DNA of 64,000 nucleotides, taken from Alnus glutinosa (lineage: Eukaryota; Streptophyta; Magnoliopsida; Fagales; Betulaceae). The stretch is from NCBI RefSeq assembly GCF_958979055.1, contig NC_084888.1:4606001-4670000 (forward strand), written 5' to 3'. A program made the translations under genes and the position numbers. The notes under the pieces are model-generated. The model made no database searches, was not told where the DNA came from, and was given only the letters and a program-made list of their open reading frames with translations. Positions 45,134-57,743 of the stretch are shown here, piece by piece (positions within the stretch are counted from its first letter, which is position 1; the number at the start of each line of letters is the position of its first letter).

Positions 45134-46293
45134 TATTTTCATTTGATAGAGACGTTTCCAAAGAATTTGTTTGGGGGATGGTTCCAAATTGATCCTGAGA
45201 ATGCATGTAATTTAGAAGATTATGTCAATCATTCATTCATATACAACATCTTTGATTCTCTTTCTTTTCTGATATGGTTCTGTCAATTGATATGTTTCCA
45301 TACTAGGGTATATTTTTAATGATGACTTTTCTGTCACCAAAAGTCAAAATATTTATTTTATATACTTTCAATAATACATTTTTTTTTTCCTTTTCTTTTA
45401 ATGATTGAACTGGCGATACCCCCTGCAAAATAGAAAAAAATGGTCTTTATGTTTTGTGATTTTGCTTTCAGTTATTTTTCATGTAGCAGTCAACTTGAGT
45501 GTGATGATACATGATAATTTATATCCCCAACATTAGCAATATTTTTCATCAAATCACATGGATTAAGCCAACAAAAAGTACATTTTATTACGTTTATAAT
45601 CATATGAAACATTACCCATCTTCATATAAGATGTGCAAAGAAAAATCAAAAAACATTAATTGTGTATTCAGATTGGAATTTATGATAAGAGAACATACAC
45701 AAATGGAAATAGGTTGATGAATTTGACTTACACGTCATTAAGTTTTGTATGTGTCACAGTAAATTTCAATAATTCCTCGTTTTGAAAGCATTTTTCAGTT
45801 TTTAAAATTATATTTATATATATATATATATATATATATTTTAATTATTAAAAAAAAGAAGGGAAGAAGGGTCAAAAATAAAGAGAGAAGCAATAAGTGC
45901 CAAAGGAGTAGGTAATAGTTGACGTACGTAGTGATATATTCGGAGTTCCTCCGCTACGAAAACGAGGAGTTGGCCCATTCCCTCAATCAATCAGATAGAT
46001 AGACCCTGTTGACAATTTCATTTGCCGCATGTCTTCTGAATTTGGATTGTCCCAATTTTTTCATCCTCTTAATCATTAGCTACCTAGAGAATAATCATCG
46101 AAAGTACTAGACTCCATCCAGATATGCCAAACAGCTCGATCTTTTGTTCATGTTTTATAAATAGTATTTTTGTTTTTAAAGAAACATTTGATTTTAATGC
46201 CATCTGAAGGTTAAAATAATTTTTGTGTATTTTTTGATTAATTAATTTGTTAATGTTTCTATTTAAAAAAAGAAAACGACAAAAAAAAGAAGA
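45134..46293. other. Spacer without a gene
   Basis: AT-rich sequence with a (TA)n tract at about 45815-45838. No coding frame or bounded element seen. Confidence 0.45.
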
Positions 46294-47011
46294 GTTAAAT
46301 ACATTCGACTCTCGTGTGGTTTAACGACTTTATTTTTTTGTTTTCTTTGGTTCATTTCGTATCTTAGATGGTACATCGTTTATGGCTAAAGACGAAAATG
46401 ATACTTCTATAAAAAAAAAAAAACACCTATAAAAAGCCAATATGTATTCCATGTCTAATTAAAAATAAAAAAAATAATTTAATTTTTTTTTTTAAAAAAA
46501 AAACAGCTTAATTTTTTTAAAAAATAAAAATAGGAGGGGCCATGGCCCTTGGGGGTGGTTCGGCCACCCCAAATAGCAAAATGAGGGTGACCGAAACTAC
46601 CCTCAAGGACCAAACCCTAAACCTTTTTTTTTTTTTTTTTGGTCTTGTGGGGGTGGCCGATCGGCAATCGGCCGCCCCATGGACCACAGCGTTGGTTCGG
46701 CCACCACCAAACCGGTCATAGGTTGGCTTAGCCACCCCTCCTTTTTTTTTTTTCACTTTTTTTCTAATTTTTTAAAGTTTTAAAGTTTTTATTATTTTTA
46801 TTATTTTCAATTTTTATTTTTTAAAATTTTTAATTAAGCATAGAACATATGTCAACTTCTTAAAAGTGTTAGTGTGGACTTCCATCAATTTTTAGACGAA
46901 GGTACCATCTCTATTTTTAGTCATAAAAGAGGTACCATCTACGATGTAAAATGAACTATATGAGACAAAAAATAAAGTCGTTAAATCATAGGAGACAAAA
47001 ACGTATTTAAC
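46294..47011. mobile_element. Large foldback element with about 115-bp terminal inverted repeats
   Basis: The left arm (46294-46410, beginning GTTAAATAC and containing TTTAACGACTTTATTTTTT and AGATGGTAC) is the inverse of the right arm (about 46895-47011, containing GTACCATCT, AATAAAGTCGTTAAATCAT and ending GTATTTAAC). The core at 46530-46745 holds GC-rich palindromic GGGGTGGCCG/CGGCCACCCC blocks. No protein is encoded. Flanks are A-rich, so the target duplication is not resolvable; long arms suggest a MULE-type or foldback element. Confidence 0.8.
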
Positions 47012-47605
47012 CAAAAAAAAAAAAAAATACAAATGTTATCTAATATCTATCATTCAATGTCTGGACTACCACAAATCAAACTTACCCTCTTCTATTTTGT
47101 TTTTTCTTTTCTTTCCATTCCTAAGGTGAGATTTAGATAATTAAGCTGTTCGAACTTTATAAAAATTTAAGTGACCTAAACATTGGAGGGGTTGTACGGC
47201 TTACTATCCACTTATTTTAAGTGACCGAACGGTTTAAGATTATCGAACACACATATTCGGAATAAGTGAGTCTCAGCATCAGTCTTTCTTCATCTATCCG
47301 AATTTATATTCAAGTAGCCTAATTCGAGGATCCGGATCCTCACCAATCACCATTCACCATCAAAGTGTCAAGGTTAGTAGGTTACAAGCATTATCGTGGG
47401 CCAGCCTTTGTCGCATTTTGTGACATATTTATGCGCCCCCAGATGGCAATATTCCTTTATGAGCTCCCAAAAGCCCCATCAAAACGGTTCGTCAAAAAAA
47501 AAAAAAAAAGGCATTTTATGTGCATATGTTATTTGCAAACCATATGATATATAGTACATGCATATATTTGACCAAGGGATTCGGCAGCAGCACATGGCCA
47601 ACAGG

Positions 47606-47852
47606 TTAGGACCTAGTATAAAAAGCTAAAAAGGTTTTCTTTTTTTAACAAAGGAGAGAGTATCACAAAGGTGATAGTTGCATGTAATAATGTTATGCAG
47701 CCTCAATAAGAGCCGTTGGATTCATTTTCTTAGGACCTAGTATAAAAAGCTAAAAAGGTTTCTTTTTTTAAAAAAAGGAGAGAGTGTCACAAAGGTGATA
47801 GTTGCATGTAATAATGTTATGCAGCCTCAATAAGAGCCGTTGGATTCATGTT
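47606..47852 (+). repeat. 124-bp tandem duplication upstream of the membrane-protein gene
   Basis: Both units run TTAGGACCTAGTATAAAAAG, GGAGAGAGT, TCACAAAGGTGATAGTTGCA and AATAAGAGCCGTTGGATTCA. They differ by a few bases, so the duplication is recent. Confidence 0.9.
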
Positions 47853-47977
47853 CTGCGTAATGGTGGCATGTGAGTGGTACTACGTTGTCATGAATTCACA
47901 GGTTAAGTCCTGCAACGACGGCGCAGGGAACGAACAAAACAACTTCGCTCCAAATATAGAGTTTCATCTCTCTTTCT

Positions 47978-47979
<2 letters not shown>

Positions 47980-48021
<42 letters not shown>
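47980..48021. repeat. (TA)n microsatellite
   Basis: About 20 TA units upstream of the membrane-protein gene. Confidence 0.88.
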
Positions 48022-48026
<5 letters not shown>

Positions 48027-48311
48027 TATATATATGTGCAGTGGTGTTTGGTTCCTAAAATCCTGGTGTAATCGATTGTTGTTGGCTTTCGGCCTTCTTG
48101 TACTCTGTTCTTGTCACCTTCTTGCAGCACACGTCTCTTCTGTCGCTTTCTATCTGTCTCATCTATCGATAGTACTTTTGCCTTGTTTTAACTTTATATT
48201 TTGCCTGCCTTAGTTGCCCTTAATCGTCCTCAGAAGCTGTTACTGTTAATCTGTGGTCAATAATATCTGTTTCATGATACTATATATTCTTGTTCATGCG
48301 ATCTCTGGGGT

Positions 48312-50472
48312 ATGGATTTGCCACCCTCTCTCAGCGGTTGGCTGAGGACCCTCTATGTGGTGTTTGCTTTCTGCTCTGCTCTATGTCTGGGTGCTCTTAA
48401 AGGTTTCCCTTTCCCATTCCTTTTCAGTTTTTATAATTTTATTATTTGATTTCCTTGCAGCTTTTGGTATCATCAACGTATGGTGTATTTTGTTTTGTGC
48501 TTCTAATCTATCTGCTGGAATTTTTTTTCATGTGAATTTGATCATGGGTTCTTCAAATCTTCATTGGTTTTTCACTAAAATGTTGCAGGTTTACTTGTGG
48601 GTCCTATTGCTGCTTTGATACTGGTAATAGGGAATGTTGGGGTAATTCTTGGTTTGTTTCCTGCACATGTTGCCTGGACACTTTACAGCCTTATAAAGTA
48701 ATTACCTTTCAAACTCCCTTTTAAGAATTTCTCCAATAACTGTTATCTTCCCGTAGTGATTCTAATTTACCTGATTCAGAAAATGGTCTGGGGTGTGGTA
48801 AATACAGGACTAATAGGTTTGACGCACCGCTTAAAGTTGCTATCTTGATAGCTTTACCAACCTTATTTGGTTTATGGCTGGGTCTAAGCATTGCTGGGAG
48901 TGTTCTTGTGGGAGTCGGCTATGGGTTCTTCACTCCCTGGGTTTCTACCTTTGAGGCCTTCAGGCATGACAATGAGTCCAAGAAATTCTTCCATTGTATT
49001 GTGGTAAAGTTTTGGAGAGGCCTTTTTTTATTTGAGCTTTCTGTCTAATTCTGTACCCACTACCCACGGTTGTTTTTTGGTTTTTCTTTTGTTTCTGAAA
49101 GAAAGAAAGCGACGTTTATATTAATTACATCAATGAATGCTTAGGATGGAACATGGGGAACCATTAAAGGAAGCTGTACCGCGGTCAGAGATTTTGCAGA
49201 TATATGTTTTCATTCATACCCACTTTACTTGGTGGAATTACGTGAATCTCCTTGTTCAAATGAGCTTCGAACGCTTAGGTAATGGTTCTGTAGTTGATGA
49301 TATTAACAATAGTCCTTTTTCTTCTGCAATTGAGAAAGAACGTCATGTATTATGTAATTTACCAATTGGTTCCTGAGAGTTGGAGTATACTTTTTTATTA
49401 AAACTTGAAATAGGTCAGTTGATAATCACCTAGGGCCCAGAAGGAAGTGGAGGATAGGGAAACGCTCCATTCAATTGAGCGTAATACTCTGTTTGTTAAT
49501 GCTTTTTAGATGATCCTTTTTGTTCTTTTTTAATGTTTGAAAAAGTGTTCTAGGTGAAAATAGTTTTTGCTAATGTTTTTATTTTGAACAGAGAAAATAA
49601 AAGGGAGAAGGAAGAAATGTTATCAAACAAAGTGATTTTTTGACCTAGTTTGGAGCCAAAACCAGTATAGGAATGAAATATATGTCGCTCTTATTTTCTT
49701 TTCTAAGCAACCAAATGGAATACAAGTTTAAAGGTTAACTTTACATTGGAAAAATGATGAAAACAAAATGTTGGGGGGTTGAGTTGATCATCCTTGGTGA
49801 AAGCAGCAGCGCTTTCAGAACTTACTCTTTGGAACTATCTTACAGGTTTATTTAGGGGCACCTTTACGCTTTTTATAAAATTATCTACTTACTTATCAGA
49901 AAAAAACTGTCTTCAGGTTTATTCATATACCTGCATGTATCATTGCTGGGTTGATGGGGCTAATCGTGGACATCCCTCTTTTTACTGCAATTGCTGTTGT
50001 AAAGAGTCCATATATGTTGTTCAAGGGCTGGTTCAGACTGGTACATGATCTAATTACCCGAGAAGGCCCATTTCTTGAAACAGCTTGCATCCCCATTGCT
50101 GGTTTGACAATCCTTTTGTGGCCAATTGTTGTTACGGCAAGCATCTTGTTAGCGGTTTTTTCGAGCATTTTCGTTGGATTGTATGCATCAATTATAGTAT
50201 ATCAGGTTTGTTTGTACTTTAGTATTATCCTTTTAATTCAAACCTTGGCCTTTTATTGCTGCTGAACTTACCCTCCAACTTTCTTGTGGGTATAGGAAAG
50301 ATCTTTCCAGAGAGGTGTAGCTTATGTGATTGCAATGGTTGCTGAATTTGATGAGTACACAAATGATTGTCTTTATCTTCGAGAGGGGACTATCCTTCCA
50401 AAGTAATCATTTTCCCCTTTGTTCTCCTCCAATGTGTCTTATCATTACCAATAAGCTAAACTGCTAGAAATT

Positions 50473-50507
<35 letters not shown>

Positions 50508-52572
50508 CAATTTTAACGCTAATAATCACATTGCGTGCAGCCAGGCCCCTGTATAGAAAGAAATGTGTCCCTAAATCATCTGAATTTTCTTTTAGAGGAA
50601 ATCACATGACTGGAGCCATAATAGGTTCTTTTGCTACAGAAGCACCTGCAATGCTTGTGCCAAGCGTAGCTCGTTCAAGATCAGTTGCGGAGGCCATACA
50701 AGAAGTAAAAGTGGTGCAGGTAGGATTTTATATTGTGAGGCAGATGTGTGATTTTCCCTGATTTTATTTTTATATTTTGACTGTGTTATTCAATAGGTAC
50801 TCTTCCTCATTTTGATAAAGCTTGACTTATACAGAATATAACTTTGAATACTGAGATATCTGGTCATAGGAAAGGAACACCATTCTCAAACTCTTACTAT
50901 TTTGTTATTCTGAATAGAGAAATGTAACTTAAGAGAAAATTTTCCCAAGAGTTTTGTTTGAACACTAGCTATGTGTTTTTTTTTTTTTCCCCTCTCTATT
51001 CAATATGGGGAAGGGGAAAAGAAGAATTACAACAGCTATGTGATTTGTTCTTCAAAGAATCATGTCTCACACAAAGAAGCTCTTTGACTGGTAATACCAA
51101 TTATAACAAGTTCTATTTCTAAATCATCAAACTGCATATTCCTAAATAAATAAGAGTGCTTCAAGTTGAAAATGGCAGAGACATCTTTCTGAATTATAAA
51201 AGAGCTCTTTGGTTATTAGCACTCTAGCTTGTTCTATTAGAAAATGAATGAAACCATTTCTTTGTGTTTTTCTAAAAAATGCAACAGATTTGGCAGAATA
51301 TGATGAGGTCCTGTGAAATGAGGGGCAAGGAACTTTTGGATGCTGATGTAATTACACCAGCTGACCTCTATGAATGGGTGAAGGCAAAGAATAGCGATGA
51401 AGCAGCCGTTATTAGTGTTGGCTTGCCTTGTTATTCTCTCTTGCAGGCTCTTCTCCACTCTATCACAGCCAATTCGGGTGGTTTGTTACTTGATGGTTTT
51501 GAAGTAACCTACTTGAATAGACCAAAGGACAAATTGTTGGACTGGTTCTTTAATCCTGTAATGGTCTTAAAGGAGCAGATTAGTGTCATAAAATTAGGAG
51601 AGGATGAGGTGAGGTTCTTGGAGAGTGCAGTTCTATTTGGAAGCAATACACAACGCATGGAGGCATGCCAAAATGGCGCTTTAGCACCTCAAGATGCTCT
51701 CAGAGCTGCTCAAATCCAGGGCATTACTAGAAGGTATAAACTCTTTCTCCATTGCAACTCCAACTAGTTAGGGTAGCAAAACTTCCAATATACTTATGTT
51801 ATGCCTTTTAAGTTCATGTCTTCTTAATGGCTGCTTCTCTGTTTGATCATCGCAAAATTATAGAAAAAACAATGAAACTATCTACAACTTTTCCTCAACA
51901 ACTGACGTCAATATTTAACTGAAATGTGAGGTGAATTCTATAGTCAAGGTTCAAACTCATGACCTCTACTCTGATACAGAGTTAAATTTTCACTTATCCA
52001 AAAAGCTTAAGCTAATAGGAAATGGTAAAGTTAATCATTTAATTAATATTCTAACACGTTGAAGCATGCAGTGGGAACAAAACTTAGGAACTCTAATTGG
52101 AATCTTCTGGAATTGCACAGCAATTAAATGAAGAGAATTTATGATTTTCGCCTTAAGCGATTGGATTTTGGCCAATTTAAGAATCGGGATGATCATTTTT
52201 GCAATAATAAACCCATACGATCGCTATTGACGCATGTTTACGCATTCAAGAAAATGGAACTACTCTGTCTCCCTCCCTCCCCAACTGCTTTTATCCAAAT
52301 GCAGAAAATGGAATAATCACTCCATATGCATGATGTAGACCTTGAAACAGCTTTATATGATGATTTTAATGTTTAAAAGTCACATCTTTGACTCTTTTAT
52401 GTATTCAAGTAATTTACATTTTGGCAGGATGATTGGAATGATCAGAAGTGTATCAAAGTTTCCTACTTACAGGAGAAGATTCCAGCAAGTTGTGAAGGGT
52501 CTAATCACGCATTCCCTAGAGAAGGAGCGTTCTAGCAGATCAACTTCATTATGTTCAATCCCTTCCTTTTAA
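48312..52572 (+). CDS. Multi-pass membrane protein, At3g27390-like, nine exons
   Basis: Exons: 48312-48402, 48589-48697, 48808-49003, 49145-49278, 49917-50205, 50296-50402, 50545-50719, 51288-51733 and 52428-52572. All use GT-AG borders and keep phase, giving 563 residues. The protein matches the plant family annotated as uncharacterized membrane protein At3g27390. Hydrophobic segments occur near the N-terminus (YVVFAFCSALCLGAL), in exons 2-3 (GPIAALILVIGNVGVILGL, ILIALPTLFGLWLGLSIAGS) and in exon 5 (IIAGLMGLIVDIPLFTAIAV, ILLWPIVVTASILLAVF). The C-terminal third is soluble and rich in charged residues. The biochemical role is unknown. Exon 7 uses the second of two nearby AGs (CAGCCAG before 50545); the first would cause a stop. 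The start ATG (MDLPPSLSGWLRTLYV) lies in a short first exon like that of relatives. Length is close to the family norm. Confidence 0.92.
51950..52070 (-). repeat. Dispersed repeat fragment in intron 8
   Basis: The stretch containing ACTCTGATACAGAGTTAAAT, ATCCAAAAAGCTTAAGCTAA and TTAATTAATATTCTAACA resembles a very common short dispersed plant repeat. I base this on familiarity with the motif; its class is not certain. Confidence 0.4.
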
Positions 52573-52939
52573 GATGTGTAGGATGAACTCCAGCCTAGTA
52601 GTGCCTTTTGCTCTTTTTTCAAAATGTTTTTTTAGCCTTTCAATTTCTTACTAGCTTATCAATTGCTGTAAAATTTTATTGAGTTTGAAAATTATTGATA
52701 CTGAGCAACCGTTAGGAAACACGCTATGGGAAAAAGGAAAGGAAAGGAAATTAGGGACTTTCGATTACAATTTGATTAGTTTTTTTGGAGCGATTAACAA
52801 ACACTTTTCTTAGGTCGTTACCATTAATCTGTTTAAATGGAGCCTGCATGTAAATACCTAAGGCCTAAGCTGGTCTTCATGAATTCCTCAGCATATAGAG
52901 AAGCAATTTATTCAATCATTATAAGTTTGGAAAACATTT

Positions 52940-53208
52940 GATATTTTTGCAATTAAGTACTCAAATTATAAAAAGTGTCAACTTAGAGTATTTATCTTTC
53001 AATTTTTTTTTTTTTCCAAATTCAACCATCGGATAGAGTTTTCAGTTAAATCTAAGGAAATACGGATATTTTGAAAATTTTGACATCATTTAACAGAGAA
53101 TTCTATCGGATGGTTGAAATTAAAAAAAAATAATAATAATAATAATAATAATAATGGATATCTTAAATTAACGCTTCTTAAAATTTGCATACTTAATTAC
53201 AAAAGTAT
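52940..53208. mobile_element. Foldback MITE-like element
   Basis: The outer arms pair (ATTTTTGCAATTAAGTACTC at 52942 against GCATACTTAATTACAAAAGT at about 53187). The inner arms pair too (TTCAACCATCGGATAGAGTT at about 53022 against TTCTATCGGATGGTTGAA at about 53100). The centre is non-coding and an (AAT)n tract interrupts the right arm. Target duplication not clear. Confidence 0.65.
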
Positions 53209-53215
53209 GAAAAAT

Positions 53216-54121
53216 TATGGATTATAAGTTAAATATTTCCTTAAAAATTTTACTTACAAATAAGTTTTTCAAAAGTGAGAATCATACCAGAGATACTCCT
53301 ACCACTCACCGGAATATCTCTTTGTAACCACTTTTGCCTTTTGCCATTTTTGGGTAAATCGGGCCTGAAAAGTTTGGTTAAATCTCCCACAGAAGCGAAA
53401 CTGTAACGATGGTAGACAAATTGTATTGACTTTTGGGCCTCATGAATGCAACGTGACAGAAACGGTTGGGCCGAAAGCGCCCAAGTTACACAACGGTGAC
53501 GTTCAGCGACCCAATTCACACAATAAATGAAACAAAACAAAGCTGTCGTTAAGGTTCTTGGATTTGTTGTGACAGATCGGAGACGTGGGCCATCTTCAGC
53601 GTTTATATCGGGGGCGAGTGATCAGGCTTATTTCTTCAGCCTCTTGTTTTTTTCACCTCCAAACTTCCGGGTCCCTCGAGCTGCTGCTTTTGTGTTCTAA
53701 ATTAATTAACTAACCTAAGCTTCGGAAATGGTCCAGCCTCTACTTCTCACTGATAACATAATTTTGGTAGCTACAGTTGTTGGCTGGGCCACGAAGTACT
53801 TCAATTAACTTTTTTTGGCTTTTCATACAATTTATTTAGTTTCGGATTCAACTATGTAACCAAAATACAGTTATATTGAAAGCTACAACTACTAATTTTA
53901 TTGATTATCGAAATGATTGCAAGCATATGATATAATTCACAAATATATGTACATGTCACACATGATTGCCTCGGTAATCACACCCCCCAAACTTCGAAAT
54001 TTGAAATCATCGTCATCAGTTACCTCATCTCTACACAAATCCATAAATTACAGACAAAATAAAAGTTGTTATGGGCATCCTACCAACAGCAGTATCTAGA
54101 CCCAAAAAAAATTGGGCACGA
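53216..54121. other. Spacer with one short hydrophobic frame
   Basis: No conserved gene recognised. A 26-codon frame at 53728-53808 is discussed among the findings. The minus-strand frame at 53250-53540 shows no domain. Confidence 0.35.
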
Positions 54122-54680
54122 AATGAGAGAGGTCTTGAGATATGTTTGGGCAGGTAAGTATTGTATTTAGGCAGTTTGGACATCTCAAAACTCAAAACTT
54201 CATCTTGTTTTCTGTTCGAATTTTTTAAAATTTGACAGAACTTTAAGAATGCGGGTGTATTAGAAAGAAGAAGTTGGAGATATTATAAAAAAAAAAAAGA
54301 AAAAATAAATGAGAGAATGTCTCGTGTCTAGAGATGTTTGGGCAAGTAAGTATTGTATTTAATTAAGCAGTGTGGACATTTCAAAACTCAGAACTTCTTC
54401 TCGTTTTCTGTTCGAATTTTCTAAAATTCGACAGATATTTTAAGAATGCGGGTGCATTAGAAAAAAGAAGTTGGAGATATTATTAAAAAAGAAAAAAAAA
54501 ATGAGAGAATGTCTCATGTCTTGAAATGTTTGGGCAAGAAATTATTGTATTTAAGCAGTTTGTACATTTCAAAACTCAGAATTTCCTTTTGTTTTTTATT
54601 CAAAATTTTTAAAATTCGACAGAAATTTTAAGAACGTGGGTGCATTAGAAAGAAGAAGTTGGTGATATTATAAAAAAATA
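54122..54680. repeat. Triplicated tandem repeat, unit about 190 bp
   Basis: Three units begin near 54122, 54308 and 54500 (AATGAGAGA...TGTTTGGGCA). Each holds TTCAAAACTCA-like, GACAGA and GGGTGCATTAGAAA-like blocks and ends in an A-rich run. Units differ by substitutions and small indels. No coding capacity. Confidence 0.88.
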
Positions 54681-54689
54681 AAAATAAAA

Positions 54690-55872
54690 ATAAAAAAATA
54701 AAAGAAAAATAAAAAATGGAGCTGAAACCAAGAAGAATTAAGTTGAAGGGTTAACATTAATGAAGAGGAAACGTTGGGGGGGGGGGGGGGGGGGGGTCCG
54801 GCCAGAAGACCAAACAAAATGGGGAGGGGCGGCAGATCCAAGAGAAATGCTACGGTGTGATGACGCCACCAGGGGTTGCTTAGTGCGGAGCGTATGGATC
54901 TGCATGTCACATGCATTAATCGTTTATTTGGTTGCGAGGGGCAAGACCTTAATTATGACAGCCACTATATCCTCCGTTTTTGTGACATAAAGAAAATTTG
55001 CACGTATCAGGCCCACTCTCCATGCCACCTCTTTCCAATTATTATAAATAAATGTATTCTCACGCAACTTATTCAGTGGTCGATCTTTAATTAATTAAGT
55101 GCATACATCTCTTCGTTATAGGAGCAGAACTTAGAGATAGAGAGAGAGAAAGTACTTATTTATTTTATTTGGATTTAATAAACAATAGGGACAGAGAGAG
55201 AGAGAAGATATTATTCCATTCCCTTTATTTGATCGTAGTGTGGAGATCGAGGAGATGCTAATGGATATACCATTCACAAAAAGGACTGAAATTTAATAGT
55301 AAATTTAAAATTTGATTATATGTAAATGCATTATTTCTTCATTCACAAACTTAGAGGTAGATTTTGAACTTGTTTTTTTGGGGGGAGGGGGAATATTCTC
55401 TATATTAGGTTGATCAATAGATATTTTCTTTATTTAGTCATTTACCATTCATGTGTAATTGTAATAAATCTCAATTACCATATTTACATTCATTCTACCC
55501 ACCACTTTTGTCCCATAAATAGGGAATGCGTCTCTCTTTCACTATTTTATATATTCTATTATATATTTTATACGTTGTGTAACTGTGGGAACATTTAATT
55601 ATATGAGTTTATTAAACCATGCATGTAGTAGCCATCTCTGTCCTCTAGGCCCCTATCTACGAAGAAAGCAATTAGATTGATGCTAGATCTAGATCTACTA
55701 CGTACGATGAAAGAAAGGTTAATTGATACTTCTAACCGAATCAAAATGAAGCTTCTTTGAAATGAAGCCACGTAATTTAATGCCCCATTGGAATAAATTA
55801 TACTACCTTAATTAGAATTTTAGGGATGCTTAATTAGAGGAAAGAATGAGAATGGAAAGGGGAGAAAGGGTA
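54690..55872. other. Spacer with a G tract
   Basis: A run of about 20 G at 54777-54796, then AT-rich non-coding DNA with scattered GA repeats near 55138-55205. No gene supported. Confidence 0.45.
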
Positions 55873-55875
55873 CAT

Positions 55876-57556
55876 CACTACAAAAAAAAATAAATAAATA
55901 AATAAAAAATTGACCGCTTCTTAACGGTTTTTTTCTATACGGTTTTTATAACCATCTAGAATTAAAGTTTTACAAGACGGTTTTTTTGAAAACTGTCTAT
56001 AAAAAATAAATCAAAATAGTTTTAATCAAACCGTCTGGAAAAATACAGACGGTTTTAACCAAACCGTCTTTAAATTTATAATTCTGGACGGTTTTAATCA
56101 AACTGTCTGAAAAAATACAGACGGTTGTAAATGAAAAATTTCTGGACGGTTTGGTTAAAACTGTCTGTATTTTTCCAGATGGTTTGATTAAAAACCATCC
56201 ACAAATAGAAATTTAAAGATTTTTCAATTTTTTCCAGATGGTTTGATTCAAACCATATGGATTTACTTTTATGAATTTTGCGATTTTTTTTTTCCATGTT
56301 CTATTCTCCTGCCCTTCCTTTACTTTCCCGGTTAAATCCCTAATATCCCTCCGACCCTCCCCGTACACTTGGCCCCCTCCCCCCAACGCCTCTCTCTAGG
56401 CCCCCCCCCAAGCCTCTTATTGGCTCCGCCATTGGGTACCGTTCTTGGCCAACTGTGTCCCAGATCTGTGCCTTGACGCTCTTGTGCTGGAAACGGCACC
56501 GGATATCGATGGTGGGCGAACTGATGGGTAGTACGTTGCTGAGGGGGAAAGAGAGAGCGTGAGAGAGAGTGCAACCTTCTCCCCCAAAAAAAATTAAAAA
56601 AATTAAAATTTTACCCCAAATTTTGTTATTTTTTCTAATTTTGGCCCCCCCAAAACTTTTTTTTTTTCAATTTGGCCCCCCCAACTTGGGGGGGCTGGCT
56701 CCGCCCCTGACAGTACCCCCTGGCCAACATCTGGGACACAGCTGGCCAGATATGGGCTCTTGTTTATTTGTATGCGGGTTTGAGATTTTGTGTGTTAATC
56801 TGATTTGTAAAAATTGGGAAATTCGGCGAAGTTTGTGAAGTTTTGGGTGTTTTGAAAGTTTTTCTTGCATTTTCAACTTCGAGAATGAGCTTCGGTGCTT
56901 TTGGTTTATTTACTGCAAAGATTGATTTTTTATTCGGATTATTTGATGTCTAGCATCTCATATTTTCTCTGATTTGTTTGGTTGCTGAGAAAATATATTT
57001 GTTTGATCAGATTGTGATATCCTAGGTTGTGTTGCATCATTTCAGGTGAAACCACTGAAAACATCCGATTTTTTTTAAAATTTTTTTTTTTTTCATTTCT
57101 TCAGGAGTACTCTCATTCTCGTTGAGTATCAATGGAAGAGGAATAGACCGGAAAAATGATAGAAATTTGATGGAAAAGGAGAGAAAATTTGATGCAAAAG
57201 AGGTTCACGAGTGCGAGGAAAAGGAGAAAAATTTGATGCGGGATTGATCTTTGAACCAAGAGACATTATTATTATTAAAAAGATAATAATAATAATTATA
57301 ATTTTTTAAAAAAAAAACAAATTCTAGAAGGTTTTTGGGCAAAATCGTCCAGAACCAGTTTTGGACGGTTTGGTTCAAACCGTCTAGAATTGCGGACAGT
57401 TTTGCCCAAACCGTCTGTAACCCGAATTAGCGACCCATTGTCTTTGATGGTTTGAAACCCTCAAAAAAAAAAACTGTCTGGACCGTTTTCTAGACAATTT
57501 TTTTCCAATTTTTGGACGGTTTCAAACTGTCCAGAAATTCTAATTTTTTTGTAGTG
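55876..57556. mobile_element. Non-autonomous CACTA (En/Spm) element
   Basis: 1,681 bp starting CACTACAAAAAAAAATAAAT and ending ATTTTTTTGTAGTG, flanked by the 3-bp duplication CAT (55873-55875 and 57557-57559). Subterminal regions (55910-56250 and 57310-57540) contain many GACGGTTT/AAACCGTC-type motifs, often paired head to head, as expected for CACTA transposase-binding repeats. No transposase is encoded. The centre includes a C/G-rich inverted stretch (56340-56720) and a T-rich, intron-like stretch (56760-57110) with TCTGATTTGTTTGGTTGC, which might be captured host 5' UTR/intron sequence. Confidence 0.88.
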
Positions 57557-57743
57557 CATGTCCGTTGATTCAATGATGACACATGCATGTTTACACACCT
57601 TTATCCTAACTTTAGTGTTTGGCATACTTTGCCTATGTACTCTTGCAGAATCTAATTAACTCCGTAATTAAGTGAAAGACTTTCATAAAAATTACCATTT
57701 GGTGTTTAGGGTTGTGAATGAGTCAAATCAAACCATGGGGGGT

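Larger units (their letters stand above)
47012..48311. other. Spacer and leader region of the membrane-protein gene
   Basis: Includes a 124-bp tandem duplication (47606-47852) and a (TA)n tract (47980-48021). From about 48040 the sequence is less AT-rich and probably contains the leader of the gene starting at 48312. Confidence 0.5.

Noticed and set aside
46517-46756. 79-codon frame in the foldback core
   Set aside because: Product of GC-rich palindromes and homopolymers; no family.
49279-49916. Possible transposon in intron 4 of the membrane-protein gene
   Set aside because: A TTGTTAATGCTTTTTAGATG stretch recurs near 62800, but no boundaries or inverted repeats were found.
53250-53540. 96-codon minus-strand frame
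   Set aside because: No recognisable domain, splice or promoter support.
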